Source: Photobacterium frigidiphilum (GTDB lineage: Bacteria > Pseudomonadota > Gammaproteobacteria > Enterobacterales > Vibrionaceae). From it: a stretch of DNA of 64,000 bases. Position 1 is the stretch's first letter, and each line of letters starts with the position of its first letter. The position numbers and the translations under genes were made by a program. The notes under the pieces are model-generated. The model saw only the letters and a program-made list of their open reading frames with translations, was not told the DNA's origin and ran no database searches. Below are positions 9,271 through 19,674 of the stretch, in pieces. Location: the NCBI RefSeq assembly GCF_003025615.1, contig NZ_PYMJ01000001.1, positions 124,001 to 188,000 on the forward strand, given 5' to 3'.

Positions 9271-10386
9271 ATGTCAGATAACAGCCAGAAAAAAGTCATT
9301 GTCGGCATGTCCGGCGGCGTTGATTCATCGGTATCAGCTTACTTACTACTTCAACAGGGTTACCAAGTTGAAGGTTTGTTCATGAAGAACTGGGAAGAAG
9401 ACGATAACGAAGAATACTGCTCTGCCGCAGAAGATCTCGCTGATGCACAAGCTGTATGTGACAAATTGGGTATCCACCTTCATACCATTAACTTTGCAGC
9501 TGAGTACTGGGATAACGTATTCGAGTATTTCTTAGCTGAATACAAAGCAGGTCGTACTCCAAACCCAGATATTCTTTGTAATAAAGAGATCAAATTTAAA
9601 GCGTTCCTAGAATTTGCCGATGAAGTTCTAGAAGCGGATTACATTGCAATGGGCCACTACACACGTCGTAGTTTCCCTACCGCTGAAGGCGAAAAGCCTA
9701 AAATGCTACGCGGTGTTGATGGCAATAAAGATCAAAGCTACTTCTTGTACACACTGAGCCATGAACAAATTGCTCGTAGCCTATTCCCTGTGGGTGAATT
9801 AGAAAAACCTGAAGTACGCCGTATCGCTGAAGAGCAAGACTTGATCACTGCGAAGAAAAAAGATTCAACGGGTATTTGCTTTATTGGTGAGCGTAAATTC
9901 ACTGAATTCTTAGGCAAATACCTTCCAGCACAGCCGGGGAAAATTGAAACCGCTGATGAAGGAAAGGTTATCGGTGAGCATCAAGGTTTGATGTATCACA
10001 CCTTAGGCCAACGTAAAGGTCTACATATTGGTGGCCAAAAAGGCGGAAACGGTCTTGAAGATGCATGGTATGTAGTCGATAAAGATCTTAAGCGTAATGT
10101 GTTGATTGTAGGTCAGGGTAAAGATCACCCTCGCCTAAAATCGAATGGTTTAGTCGCATCTCAATTAGATTGGGTAGATCGTCAACCAATTCGTGAAACA
10201 ATGACATGCACAGTGAAAACCCGTTACCGTCAAGAAGATATCCCTTGTACCATCATCCCTATCGATGATGAAAATATCAAAGTTATTTTTGATGAACCTC
10301 AAATCGCGGTTACGCCAGGTCAATCAGCTGTGTTCTACAGTGATGAGATCTGTTTAGGCGGCGGTATTATTGAGCAGCGAATCTAA
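9271..10386 (+). CDS. mnmA: tRNA-specific 2-thiouridylase MnmA
   Basis: MnmA adds the 2-thio group to U34 of Lys, Glu and Gln tRNAs using ATP and sulfur relayed through the Tus proteins. The PP-loop motif [15 protein letters not shown] is at the N-terminus, the first catalytic cysteine is in [11 protein letters not shown], and the second in [12 protein letters not shown], as in the E. coli enzyme. The open frame extends six codons upstream to a TTG, but GAAGAGA is placed as SD for the ATG at 9271, giving MSDNSQKK and 371 residues. hflD begins 14 bp downstream and purB follows; the three form a conserved operon. Confidence 0.97.
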   Translation: MSDNSQKKVIVGMSGGVDSSVSAYLLLQQGYQVEGLFMKNWEEDDNEEYCSAAEDLADAQAVCDKLGIHLHTINFAAEYWDNVFEYFLAEYKAGRTPNPDILCNKEIKFKAFLEFADEVLEADYIAMGHYTRRSFPTAEGEKPKMLRGVDGNKDQSYFLYTLSHEQIARSLFPVGELEKPEVRRIAEEQDLITAKKKDSTGICFIGERKFTEFLGKYLPAQPGKIETADEGKVIGEHQGLMYHTLGQRKGLHIGGQKGGNGLEDAWYVVDKDLKRNVLIVGQGKDHPRLKSNGLVASQLDWVDRQPIRETMTCTVKTRYRQEDIPCTIIPIDDENIKVIFDEPQIAVTPGQSAVFYSDEICLGGGIIEQRI

Positions 10387-10400
10387 AGGAGTCGTCACCA

Positions 10401-11018
10401 GTGGCACACACTTTATATGACCGTACAATCGCGTTTGCCAGCATCTGCCAAGCAGTAAAGCTGGTTCAATTAGTTGCACAAAATGGCAACTGTGATCGCG
10501 AAATTCTAGAAGCTTGTTTGAACAGTATTACTGTAACAAACCCTTCTAATACCCTTGAGATTTATGGTAACGAGAGCAATCTTCGACTTGGTCTTGAAAC
10601 CTTATCGCAAGAAATTGATAGCTCACCAACAGGCAGTGAAATCACTCGCTACTTAGTGAGCGTGATGGCGCTTGAACGTAAACTATCAGGTCGACGCGAT
10701 AGCATGGGTCAACTTGGTGACCGCATTGATGTCATCATACGTCAGAAAGATCATTTTGATTTATTAGACGATCAAATGGTTAGCAATATCGCCAGTATTT
10801 ACCTTGATATTATCAGCCCTCTTGGTCCTCGTATTCAGGTAACAGGTGCGCCAGCACATCTTCAACAGCAACAAGTACAGCATAAAGTGCGAGCGTTATT
10901 ACTTGCTGCTGTTCGTGGTGCAGTGCTATGGCGTCAGGTCGGTGGTAAGCGTCGTCATTTAATTTTCGGGCGTAAGCAAATGGTCGAGCAAGCCAAAATT
11001 TTATTGGCTCGTTGTTAA
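10401..11018 (+). CDS. hflD: HflD, lysogenization regulator homologue
   Basis: A 205-residue all-helical membrane-associated protein of the HflD family, found between mnmA and purB throughout gammaproteobacteria. In E. coli it binds phage lambda CII and affects lysogeny; its housekeeping role is unclear. Recognition rests on length, position and sequence ([18 protein letters not shown] at the N-terminus, [19 protein letters not shown] near the end). Translation starts at GTG with AAAGGAG nine bases upstream; no better ATG is nearby. A hairpin-forming segment followed by T-rich DNA lies at its 3' end. Confidence 0.93.
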   Translation: MAHTLYDRTIAFASICQAVKLVQLVAQNGNCDREILEACLNSITVTNPSNTLEIYGNESNLRLGLETLSQEIDSSPTGSEITRYLVSVMALERKLSGRRDSMGQLGDRIDVIIRQKDHFDLLDDQMVSNIASIYLDIISPLGPRIQVTGAPAHLQQQQVQHKVRALLLAAVRGAVLWRQVGGKRRHLIFGRKQMVEQAKILLARC

Positions 11019-11034
11019 TTATTTTTATTTTTTC

Positions 11035-12471
<1,437 letters not shown>

Positions 12472-12492
12472 GCTGGCTGTACATACTCTTTT

Positions 12493-12520
12493 AAGGCTGG
12501 TTTCGACCAGCCTTTTTTAT
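12493..12520 (+). terminator. purB terminator
   Basis: Perfect stem AAGGCTGG / CCAGCCTT (12493-12500 and 12507-12514) with loop TTTCGA and a run of six T. Confidence 0.9.
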
Positions 12521-12628
12521 ATCTATCTTCTATCTAAGTAACCCGTCTTCTTTCAATAAACACTTTCCACCTGAAATCATAATAAACCATTTTAAAATTT
12601 AAAATCTTACAAATCAAAACGATAACTT

Positions 12629-12653
12629 AAACATGTATTATTTATGCATGTTT
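12629..12653 (+). promoter_or_regulatory. NsrR-like operator upstream of norV
   Basis: A 25-bp near-perfect palindrome runs from AAACATGTAT to ATGCATGTTT, with the centre TATTT. The spacing ATGYAT-N5-ATRCAT matches the published NsrR consensus in gammaproteobacteria. It lies about 75 bp upstream of the norV ATG, with a possible -10 (TACTAT) at 12653-12658. I found no sigma-54 -24/-12 pair and no adjacent norR, the usual activator of norVW. Confidence 0.5.
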
Positions 12654-12726
12654 ACTATTGCCATGGCTGAATCCCAGGGATAACATGCATTCAAAATACA
12701 GGTTATCAGAATTATAGGTTGGAATT

Positions 12727-14274
12727 ATGTCTATTCACGTTAAGAACAATATTCACTGGGTTGGTCAGCGCGATTGGGAAGTTCGAGATTTTCATGGAAC
12801 TGAATACAAAACATTAAAAGGAACGAGCTATAACAGTTACCTGATCCGTGAAGGTAAAAACGTGTTAATTGATACCGTTGATCATAAGTTTAGCTACGAT
12901 TTCGTCCAACAACTAGAACAAGAAATCGACCTAAACGAGATTGATCTTATCGTCATCAATCACGCTGAAGAAGATCATGCTGGTGCTTTATCTGTTTTGC
13001 TTAGCAAAATTCCAAACACTCCTATTTACTGTACTGAAAATGCCATTGACTCTATTACTGGTCACCACCATCACCCTGAATGGAATTTCAATGTAGTCAA
13101 AACTGGCGATAGCATTGATATTGGTAATGGTAAATCACTCGTCTTTATCGAAACACCAATGCTGCACTGGCCTGATAGCATGATGACGTACATGACAGGT
13201 GACGCGGTACTTTTCAGTAACGATGCCTTTGGTCAACACTACTGTGACGAACGTTTATTCAACGATGAAGTTGAGCAAAACGAACTGATGGAGCAGTGCT
13301 TACGCTACTATGCCAATATCCTAACGCCATTTAGCCCTCTTGTTACTGCCAAGATTCATGAAGTGTTAAGCTTTAATCTTCCTGTTGATATGGTTGCGAC
13401 ATCTCATGGTGTTATCTGGCGAGATAACCCAACTCAGATTATTGAACAATATCTTGAGTGGGCCAATGAATATAAAGAAGACAAAATCACTATCTTCTAC
13501 GATTCAATGTCTAACAACACGCGCATGATGGCAGATGGTATCGCTCAAGGTATCATCGAAACTGACCCAAATGTTGCGGTTAAAATCTTCAATGTTTCTC
13601 GTCATGATAAGAATGAAATACTGACTAATGTATTTGGTTCTAAAGGTATTCTTGTCGGTTCATCAACCATGAACAATGTGATGATGCCAAAAGTCGCTGG
13701 CATGTTAGAAGAAATTACGGGCTTACGCTTTAAAGGTAAAAAGGCCGGTGCGTTTGGTAGTTATGGTTGGAACGGTGGTGCTGTCGATCGTATTCACTCT
13801 CGTTTAACCGATGCTGGATTCTTTACTACCGTCGGGTTAAAAACCAAATGGCGACCAGACTCAAATGCAATGGAAGAATGTCGCGAACATGGCCGTAAAA
13901 TTGCTCGTGAATGGGCATTACAGCCTCTTACTACCGTTGCGACTACACGCGCCGCTATTAACGAACTCAATGTTGCACCTCGCAGCGTTGTAACACCCCA
14001 ATCAGTTGTTACATCACAGCCAGTTGTAGAAACTGTAACACCAGCAACAAATGAAGCGGCAGTCGTGCAACAAGAAGTAACCAGCACCACAACGTCTAGC
14101 GGCACAGACCAAACACAGAAACAAATTTGTACTGTGTGCCAGTGGATATACGACCCAGAGTTAGGCGAGCCTAATCAAGGTGTTGAGCCAAAGACAGCAT
14201 GGGAAGAAGTACCCGATTCATTCTTATGTCCTGAATGTGGTATTGGCAAACAAGTATTCGAACCCACTAACTAA
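12727..14274 (+). CDS. norV: Anaerobic nitric oxide reductase flavorubredoxin
   Basis: NorV reduces nitric oxide to nitrous oxide at a diiron site, with electrons from NorW. Domains in order: metallo-beta-lactamase-like diiron domain (residues 1-250, with ligand motif [11 protein letters not shown]), flavodoxin domain with FMN loop [15 protein letters not shown] (about 255-400), then a C-terminal rubredoxin with Cys468, Cys471, Cys501 and Cys504 (ICTVCQW...LCPECG). At 515 residues it is longer than E. coli NorV (479); the difference is a Ser/Thr/Val/Gln-rich linker at about 415-463. norW begins 9 bp after the stop. An NsrR-like palindrome lies upstream. Confidence 0.96.
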   Translation: MSIHVKNNIHWVGQRDWEVRDFHGTEYKTLKGTSYNSYLIREGKNVLIDTVDHKFSYDFVQQLEQEIDLNEIDLIVINHAEEDHAGALSVLLSKIPNTPIYCTENAIDSITGHHHHPEWNFNVVKTGDSIDIGNGKSLVFIETPMLHWPDSMMTYMTGDAVLFSNDAFGQHYCDERLFNDEVEQNELMEQCLRYYANILTPFSPLVTAKIHEVLSFNLPVDMVATSHGVIWRDNPTQIIEQYLEWANEYKEDKITIFYDSMSNNTRMMADGIAQGIIETDPNVAVKIFNVSRHDKNEILTNVFGSKGILVGSSTMNNVMMPKVAGMLEEITGLRFKGKKAGAFGSYGWNGGAVDRIHSRLTDAGFFTTVGLKTKWRPDSNAMEECREHGRKIAREWALQPLTTVATTRAAINELNVAPRSVVTPQSVVTSQPVVETVTPATNEAAVVQQEVTSTTTSSGTDQTQKQICTVCQWIYDPELGEPNQGVEPKTAWEEVPDSFLCPECGIGKQVFEPTN

Positions 14275-14283
14275 GGCAATATT

Positions 14284-15429
14284 ATGAACAAGCATATTGT
14301 TATAATTGGCAGTGGTTTCGCGGCTTATCAATTGGTCAAATCACTACGCAAACAAAATGAGCTAACCCCTATTACGGTTATTACAGCCGATAATGGCGAT
14401 GATTACTCTAAGCCGGACTTAAGCCATGTATTCAGTCAGCAGCAAACCGCTAATGATCTGATTAAGCAAACAGCTGACGACTTTGCTCGTGCGAACAACA
14501 TCACTTTAATGCCTAATACTCGGGTTAAGGCGATAGACAGTACAAAACAAGTGGTTCATTTTAATGATCACTGTATCGGCTACTCTGATTTGGTGCTGGC
14601 GACAGGCGCGACCTCTTTCATTCCACCGTTTTCTGGTAATGGGACAGACGAAATCGTCACATTGAACAGCCTAATGGAATATGAAGAGCAGCAAGATAAG
14701 CTTGCAACAGCGAAGTCTGTTCTCGTGCTTGGTGCCGGATTAATTGGCACTGAAATCGCGATGGATTTAGCGACATCAGGTAAAAAGGTGACATTGCTAG
14801 ATCGTGCTACCAGCCTAATGCCAACGCTATTACCGTCATTTATTAGTGCAAATTTATATCAAACCATGCAAGAAAAAGGGGTCGATATAAAGCTAGGCAA
14901 AGAAGTTAAAACGATTACCCGCCACCATCAAGAATTGATTGTGACGCTGCAAGATGATTCTTATCAGCACGCTGATGTCATTATTGCTGCTATGGGTCTA
15001 GCGCCTAATACACAATTAGCACAAGAATCAGGTATTGATGTTGCTAAAGGGATTCTGGTTAATCAGCACATGCAAACGTCAGTAAACAATGTTTATGCAT
15101 TAGGTGACTGTGCCGAGCTAAATGGCAAGGTAAGAGCTTTCTTACAGCCAACCATGTTAAGTGCAATGGCATTAGCAAAAACATTACTCGGATCGCCAAC
15201 ACCAGTTCAACTACCAGCCAGTTTAGTGAAAGTGAAAACACCTTGGCTGCCACTGCATTTATCAGGTGATACCACCAGCGATAATTTAATGTGGGAAGTA
15301 AAGCAAGAACCTGAAGGTTTAGTTGCTAAAGCCTTTAATCAAACAACTGGCGACCTCGCAGGCTTCATTGTTAGTCATAATCAGCTTAAAGCAGCATTCC
15401 CACTGTTAAGATTATTACCAATAGAATAA
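14284..15429 (+). CDS. norW: Nitric oxide reductase FlRd-NAD(+) reductase
   Basis: NorW is the FAD-containing NADH:flavorubredoxin oxidoreductase that supplies NorV. The 381 residues show the N-terminal FAD motif (IVIIGSGFAAYQLVKSLRK), the NAD-binding motif (VLVLGAGLIGTEIAMDLA, about residue 145) and the second FAD motif (NNVYALGDCAE, about 265), the class-I pyridine-nucleotide disulfide reductase order without the redox-active cysteines. It is directly coupled to norV and is followed by a strong terminator. Confidence 0.95.
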   Translation: MNKHIVIIGSGFAAYQLVKSLRKQNELTPITVITADNGDDYSKPDLSHVFSQQQTANDLIKQTADDFARANNITLMPNTRVKAIDSTKQVVHFNDHCIGYSDLVLATGATSFIPPFSGNGTDEIVTLNSLMEYEEQQDKLATAKSVLVLGAGLIGTEIAMDLATSGKKVTLLDRATSLMPTLLPSFISANLYQTMQEKGVDIKLGKEVKTITRHHQELIVTLQDDSYQHADVIIAAMGLAPNTQLAQESGIDVAKGILVNQHMQTSVNNVYALGDCAELNGKVRAFLQPTMLSAMALAKTLLGSPTPVQLPASLVKVKTPWLPLHLSGDTTSDNLMWEVKQEPEGLVAKAFNQTTGDLAGFIVSHNQLKAAFPLLRLLPIE

Positions 15430-15477
15430 TTAAAACACAGCCCTTCGATAATCACTGCTAGAAATGGATTTCATTTT

Positions 15478-15507
15478 GAGAGGCATCACAATGCCTCTCT
15501 TTTTTTG
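15478..15507 (+). terminator. norVW terminator
   Basis: Perfect stem GAGAGGCAT / ATGCCTCTC (15478-15486 and 15491-15499) with loop CACA, then seven T. Confidence 0.95.
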
Positions 15508-15530
15508 CTTCACCTAGCTAGGTCGCTTAA

Positions 15531-16037
15531 TTAAGCTTGCGTAAAAATAACAATACCGCGTCGGTTAAGGGCATTAGCTTTTAGGCTGTGAGCTTTAACT
15601 ATGGGATTATTTTCGCCAAAATACGCAACTTCAAATGTATAGTTTTCTATCGAAATATGTGTTGATAAATACTGTTGAATTACTATAGATCGACGGAATG
15701 ATAATTTTTCATTATAGTCATCAGAACCTTGGTAATCAGTATGCCCCGCAATAACAATATGACCTTTCAGATTAATTATTTTAGCAATAAAGTCATCCAA
15801 TTCCGTAATATCTTCAGGCTTTAAAATAGATTTATCAAAATCGAAATGCGACACTAGTGATAAGTAGATCCTTTTTTCAGGCTCAACTGTTGGCTGTATT
15901 TCTGCAATCAGAAACTTCTTCACCGATAGGTCATCAAATTTACCAATATTTTCATCACTGACATAAGTATTAGTGGCGCAACCTGTCATCAGAGTTAGTA
16001 GTAAAGTTATACAAAGAGTACGGAAAAAAGCTTTCAT
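15531..16037 (-). CDS. OmpA-family peptidoglycan-binding lipoprotein
   Basis: 168 residues. The signal peptide ends in a lipobox (LMTGC), so Cys19 is probably lipidated. The C-terminal two-thirds is an OmpA-like domain: VSHFDFDKSILKPED, GHTDYQGSDDYNEKLSFRRS and GIVIF at the end. Asp and Arg of the second motif are the residues that hold meso-diaminopimelate in this family. It is the last gene of a same-strand set: giant DUF11 protein, barrel protein, this lipoprotein, with 41 bp between it and the barrel gene. AGGAT is placed as SD. I infer that it tethers the module to the cell wall. It is not Pal; the Tol genes are absent and the sequence is divergent. Confidence 0.85.
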   Translation of the reverse strand: MKAFFRTLCITLLLTLMTGCATNTYVSDENIGKFDDLSVKKFLIAEIQPTVEPEKRIYLSLVSHFDFDKSILKPEDITELDDFIAKIINLKGHIVIAGHTDYQGSDDYNEKLSFRRSIVIQQYLSTHISIENYTFEVAYFGENNPIVKAHSLKANALNRRGIVIFTQA

Positions 16038-16078
16038 TATAGATCCTGTAAATACGTATAGACGGTCTGTTCTATTAT

Positions 16079-19000
16079 TTAGAACTTACCAACAACATTG
16101 ATAAAGATACCTTCTGCGTCATAATCATCGTTATGCACGAGATCATCTTCAAAGCTCGAGAAGTTATAGCCAACGCCCACTTTCATATTGTCATTAATAT
16201 GCTTATTCACTGATACTAATGCCCCATGTTCAAGCTGGTCATTTTCCTGATCTTTTTTCCAATGGTATTCGCCAGTGACATCCCAGCTTTTCATCACGTT
16301 ATAACTTGCGCTTAAACCCGTCAGGAAAATATCGTTCTTCACTGGCACATCAGCACCAGACTCGCGCGTATAGATTTCATCTTTTTTCTTGTAGGCAACT
16401 TTGGCCCCCACATCGATATGTGCATCCACTGAGTAGATGGTTTCGCCTTCTATTATGTGGCTTTTCTCGTCTTTATAATCGACATCACGATTCATATTGT
16501 CGAAATCAACCAAGTAGGTATAGCGAGTTAAAAAGTTAAGGCGATCATTAAAAATTGGACGGTACGCTAACCCCATATTACTTTCGATAAAGCGCTCGAC
16601 CACTTCATCTGAAGTGGCATTCTCTGATTTGGAATAATTGAATTTAGCAAACAGTGTGTATTCGTCGGTCAAATGGTGGGTATAGCGGTTGGTGGTAACG
16701 TACTGACGAATTTTCTCTTCACCATCATCAACACGGTACTCAACTTTATCTTTTAGAGTGTAGTTATCTTGATCGAAGGCGACATACAAACTTGTTGCTT
16801 TGCGCTCAACCCCCACTTCATCAGGATAATCAATGGTGCCTTGCTGAAAAGCGATTCCCGCTTCAATATCATCATCCATATCATAGTCGAAACCAAACGA
16901 ATCAATCCGCCCTTTGCCATTATTTTCATCAACAAATTGGTTTTCTTGATAAACATCTATCGTATCTGTGAGCGTCGCTTTCTGACCAAAGACAATATTG
17001 TTTTTATCATCATATTCATCTTCTACATAGCTTACGTAGGTACTGTAATCGTCCGTTACATCGTAGTTAACTGTTGCTTCTGCTGCATCGCCTCGATCAC
17101 CACTGGTATACTCGCCAGATAAGATCCAGTTTTCCGTGATTTTGGTTTCGGCCCCCACAGTAACGCTGTCATTCTGATCATAACTGCTGCTCTGGTTGAT
17201 GGTTTTTTGGGTTTTAGCGTACACGCTGTTATCGTCATCAAAAATATACTCAACACGTGCCCCCACAAGATCACCATCCCCCTTTTCATCTTTGTTATTC
17301 AGCTCTTCAATATGCTTTCCAGCAACTGCAACCTTGACGTGCTCTGTCACCATATATTGGGTTTCTAGCTCGATTTCGTCGGTATCTGTGGTGATATCCC
17401 CATCTTCTTCTTGTTCCTCAATATGCTTATAGCGCGCAAGTACCTGCGATTTATCACCGGTTTGTAATCGAAGCTGAGTACCGTAAGCCTCTTGTGCTAA
17501 GTCGTCGGTTTGACTGGCGTATGAATACCCAGCATCTTTATTTTTGTACCAACCACGAACGTCATTGCCTACCGCGCCAAATGTATCGGGCATAAGATCA
17601 TAAAGGCTAGCAACACCAGTAATTTCAATCGAGTCGCCTTCTCGCACTTTTGCGCCAGAACTCACCTCGTCGAAACTCAAACCACCATCGAAAGACACAA
17701 AGTTACTGTCTGCTTGCGTACCTTCACTATGACCAAACTCTGTTTTTAAATAGGTCCCTTCTGTCGCACGTAAGGTTAAATCGCTGGCATACATTTCATA
17801 ATCTTGGTCGTCTTTTTCTTCCTGTACATACGTTGCACCGACCCCAACATTGTCGTTGACCCAACCTTTAACACGCCCGCCCGTTGCCATCTTATCAATG
17901 GCTTCAGATCCTTCAGGTACATATTCGTAATCAACCGTTAGGTAGTTTTCTAAATCGCCACGAGGGCCACTGTCAATCACGGTGCCAAAATCATCGCCGA
18001 CGATATCAGAAAGTGGACGGGTTAAAATTAAGCGGCCTTGGTATTCATCGATCTCATAATCACGCCCTGATTGGAGGTACACCTGTTTTTCCGCAATATT
18101 GGTATCTTTATCAATGACTTTTATCGATACCTTATCGCTTCCTAGCACGACTTCACCATGGCGTAAAAAGTACAGACTACCACCAGTGCCTAAAAATTCA
18201 TCATGTGAGTACAGGCTATCGGCTTGCGATGCAAAACCAACGATATTGAGTTTATCATCTCCAAATTTGGTGGTTTCACGGGTGCGGTAATCCCCTTTGA
18301 AGCCATACAGACTACGGTTATATCCGCCCGTTTCTGTGCCTGTTACCCCTGTGTTGTAATTACCCCATAAATAGCGCGATTTATCATATTGCACATCAAG
18401 ATACACCTTACCTTTGGTATTAACGACCTTCTGAATATTGGCATTATCGCCATAGTTGCCGTAATACATTTCATCGTCATCTTCTACGATATCGAATACG
18501 GTCGTTTCATCGGCTGCAAACGGGTTTTTGAACATGTCTTTTAATGCAGCTTCTTTGGTATCAACATGGGCTACGACACGGAGTTTATCGCCAAATTTAC
18601 CTTCACCGAAGTAGGCTAAACGACCACGGTTGTAAATATCACCTTGATATTGTTCATCAACGCCAAGTACGTCTTTATTGCCCGAGACGCGATTTTTTCC
18701 TAGATATAAATCGGCTAAACCAGCCTGAGAATAGTAAGTATCTGGAATACGAACAAATAGCTGATATTTCCGTTCATCGCCGTTATCGTACTCCACACGT
18801 ACAGGAAACATGTATGCGTCTGTTGGCAAGTATTGTTCAACATAGAGACGATTATCTTCGATATCATACCCATCGTCGCCGATATAAACTTTATCGACAC
18901 CTTTTAAGCCAGTACCCATCAACTTCGCCATACCGGAAGATGTGGGGATGTTATGGCGCATGAGCTTTGCTTCACCGTAGCTACGCCCATTCTTATCGTC

Positions 19001-19576
19001 TTCATCATCAAACTTATCAATATCAACTTCTTTCGTAGGTTTCACCATATCGGTAACACCTATTGTTGATATATCCATGTTGCCATCTTTATCCCAAACT
19101 TTTAGGCGAAACAGCAACTGCTTCCCAGATTCAAATTTATAACCAGTTTGGGTTTTACCGTCCCAATCGATATCAAAGTCGTTGCTCAGTTTATCACCAG
19201 AAAGTGTCGCTAATGGTTGAGATAAGTGGCTATCTTTGCCTTGATAAACCTCTAACTGCCATTTTTTCACATAGTAGCTATAGTTAGTTTGAACGTTAAA
19301 ATTCAGGTTGCTATTAACTGTATTATTCTCAACTTCAACCTCATCACTCAGGCTAATATTTAATACGGGATCAACTTTGGTAATATCTCGGGTGGCCCAA
19401 ATCGCACCTTCTTTTAAATAAATACGAGAGTTATCTGTTTGCTCATGAATTTCTTTTTTTATGTCTGTTGATTCACTGCTAATTAATTCCAAACCATCTG
19501 TTGCACCAGCTTTGGCGATAAAGGGTAAGCAGATAATAATCAGCAATGACAGTCGATTTAATTTAAAATTCTTCAC
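16079..19576 (-). CDS. Large predicted outer-membrane beta-barrel protein, partner of the giant DUF11 protein
   Basis: 1165 residues with a signal peptide (MKNFKLNRLSLLIIICLPF..., cleavage near KAGA). The first half is soluble and includes beta-sandwich segments; at about residues 465-530 is a block reading SLYFLRHGEVVLGSDKVSIK then SGRDYEIDEYQGRLIL. I recall this block from barrel segments linked to DUF11/OmpA proteins in other proteobacteria. The second half is a series of alternating amphipathic strands with acidic loops, and the chain ends in Phe (VVGKF), as outer-membrane barrels do. There is no TonB box or plug domain, so it is not a TonB-dependent receptor. It lies 98 bp downstream of the giant gene with a hairpin between. 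The function is unknown; I infer surface anchoring or export of the neighbour. Confidence 0.75.
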   Translation of the reverse strand: MKNFKLNRLSLLIIICLPFIAKAGATDGLELISSESTDIKKEIHEQTDNSRIYLKEGAIWATRDITKVDPVLNISLSDEVEVENNTVNSNLNFNVQTNYSYYVKKWQLEVYQGKDSHLSQPLATLSGDKLSNDFDIDWDGKTQTGYKFESGKQLLFRLKVWDKDGNMDISTIGVTDMVKPTKEVDIDKFDDEDDKNGRSYGEAKLMRHNIPTSSGMAKLMGTGLKGVDKVYIGDDGYDIEDNRLYVEQYLPTDAYMFPVRVEYDNGDERKYQLFVRIPDTYYSQAGLADLYLGKNRVSGNKDVLGVDEQYQGDIYNRGRLAYFGEGKFGDKLRVVAHVDTKEAALKDMFKNPFAADETTVFDIVEDDDEMYYGNYGDNANIQKVVNTKGKVYLDVQYDKSRYLWGNYNTGVTGTETGGYNRSLYGFKGDYRTRETTKFGDDKLNIVGFASQADSLYSHDEFLGTGGSLYFLRHGEVVLGSDKVSIKVIDKDTNIAEKQVYLQSGRDYEIDEYQGRLILTRPLSDIVGDDFGTVIDSGPRGDLENYLTVDYEYVPEGSEAIDKMATGGRVKGWVNDNVGVGATYVQEEKDDQDYEMYASDLTLRATEGTYLKTEFGHSEGTQADSNFVSFDGGLSFDEVSSGAKVREGDSIEITGVASLYDLMPDTFGAVGNDVRGWYKNKDAGYSYASQTDDLAQEAYGTQLRLQTGDKSQVLARYKHIEEQEEDGDITTDTDEIELETQYMVTEHVKVAVAGKHIEELNNKDEKGDGDLVGARVEYIFDDDNSVYAKTQKTINQSSSYDQNDSVTVGAETKITENWILSGEYTSGDRGDAAEATVNYDVTDDYSTYVSYVEDEYDDKNNIVFGQKATLTDTIDVYQENQFVDENNGKGRIDSFGFDYDMDDDIEAGIAFQQGTIDYPDEVGVERKATSLYVAFDQDNYTLKDKVEYRVDDGEEKIRQYVTTNRYTHHLTDEYTLFAKFNYSKSENATSDEVVERFIESNMGLAYRPIFNDRLNFLTRYTYLVDFDNMNRDVDYKDEKSHIIEGETIYSVDAHIDVGAKVAYKKKDEIYTRESGADVPVKNDIFLTGLSASYNVMKSWDVTGEYHWKKDQENDQLEHGALVSVNKHINDNMKVGVGYNFSSFEDDLVHNDDYDAEGIFINVVGKF

Positions 19577-19627
19577 TCTTTGACCTTTTAAAAATGCTGT
19601 TACAGAAAACCAAAACGAAAAAGCCTA

Positions 19628-19651
19628 GGGCTGATGAATTTTCATCAGCCC
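19628..19651. terminator. Hairpin between the giant gene and the barrel gene
   Basis: The palindrome GGGCTGATGAA / TTCATCAGCCC has T-rich DNA after it on both strands (AGGCTTTTT on the minus strand, TTTTCC on the plus strand). On the minus strand it would end or attenuate the giant-gene transcript before the barrel gene. Confidence 0.65.
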
Positions 19652-19674
19652 TTTTCCTTTGTAATTACTCTTTA

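Noticed and set aside
12660..12726. Sigma-54 promoter before norV
   Set aside because: I looked for GG-N10-GC as expected for NorR control; the only GG/GC pairs are wrongly spaced.
16079..19576. TonB-dependent receptor call for the 1165-residue barrel protein
   Set aside because: There is no TonB box or plug domain, and the N-terminal half is a soluble beta-rich region linked to the DUF11 partner.
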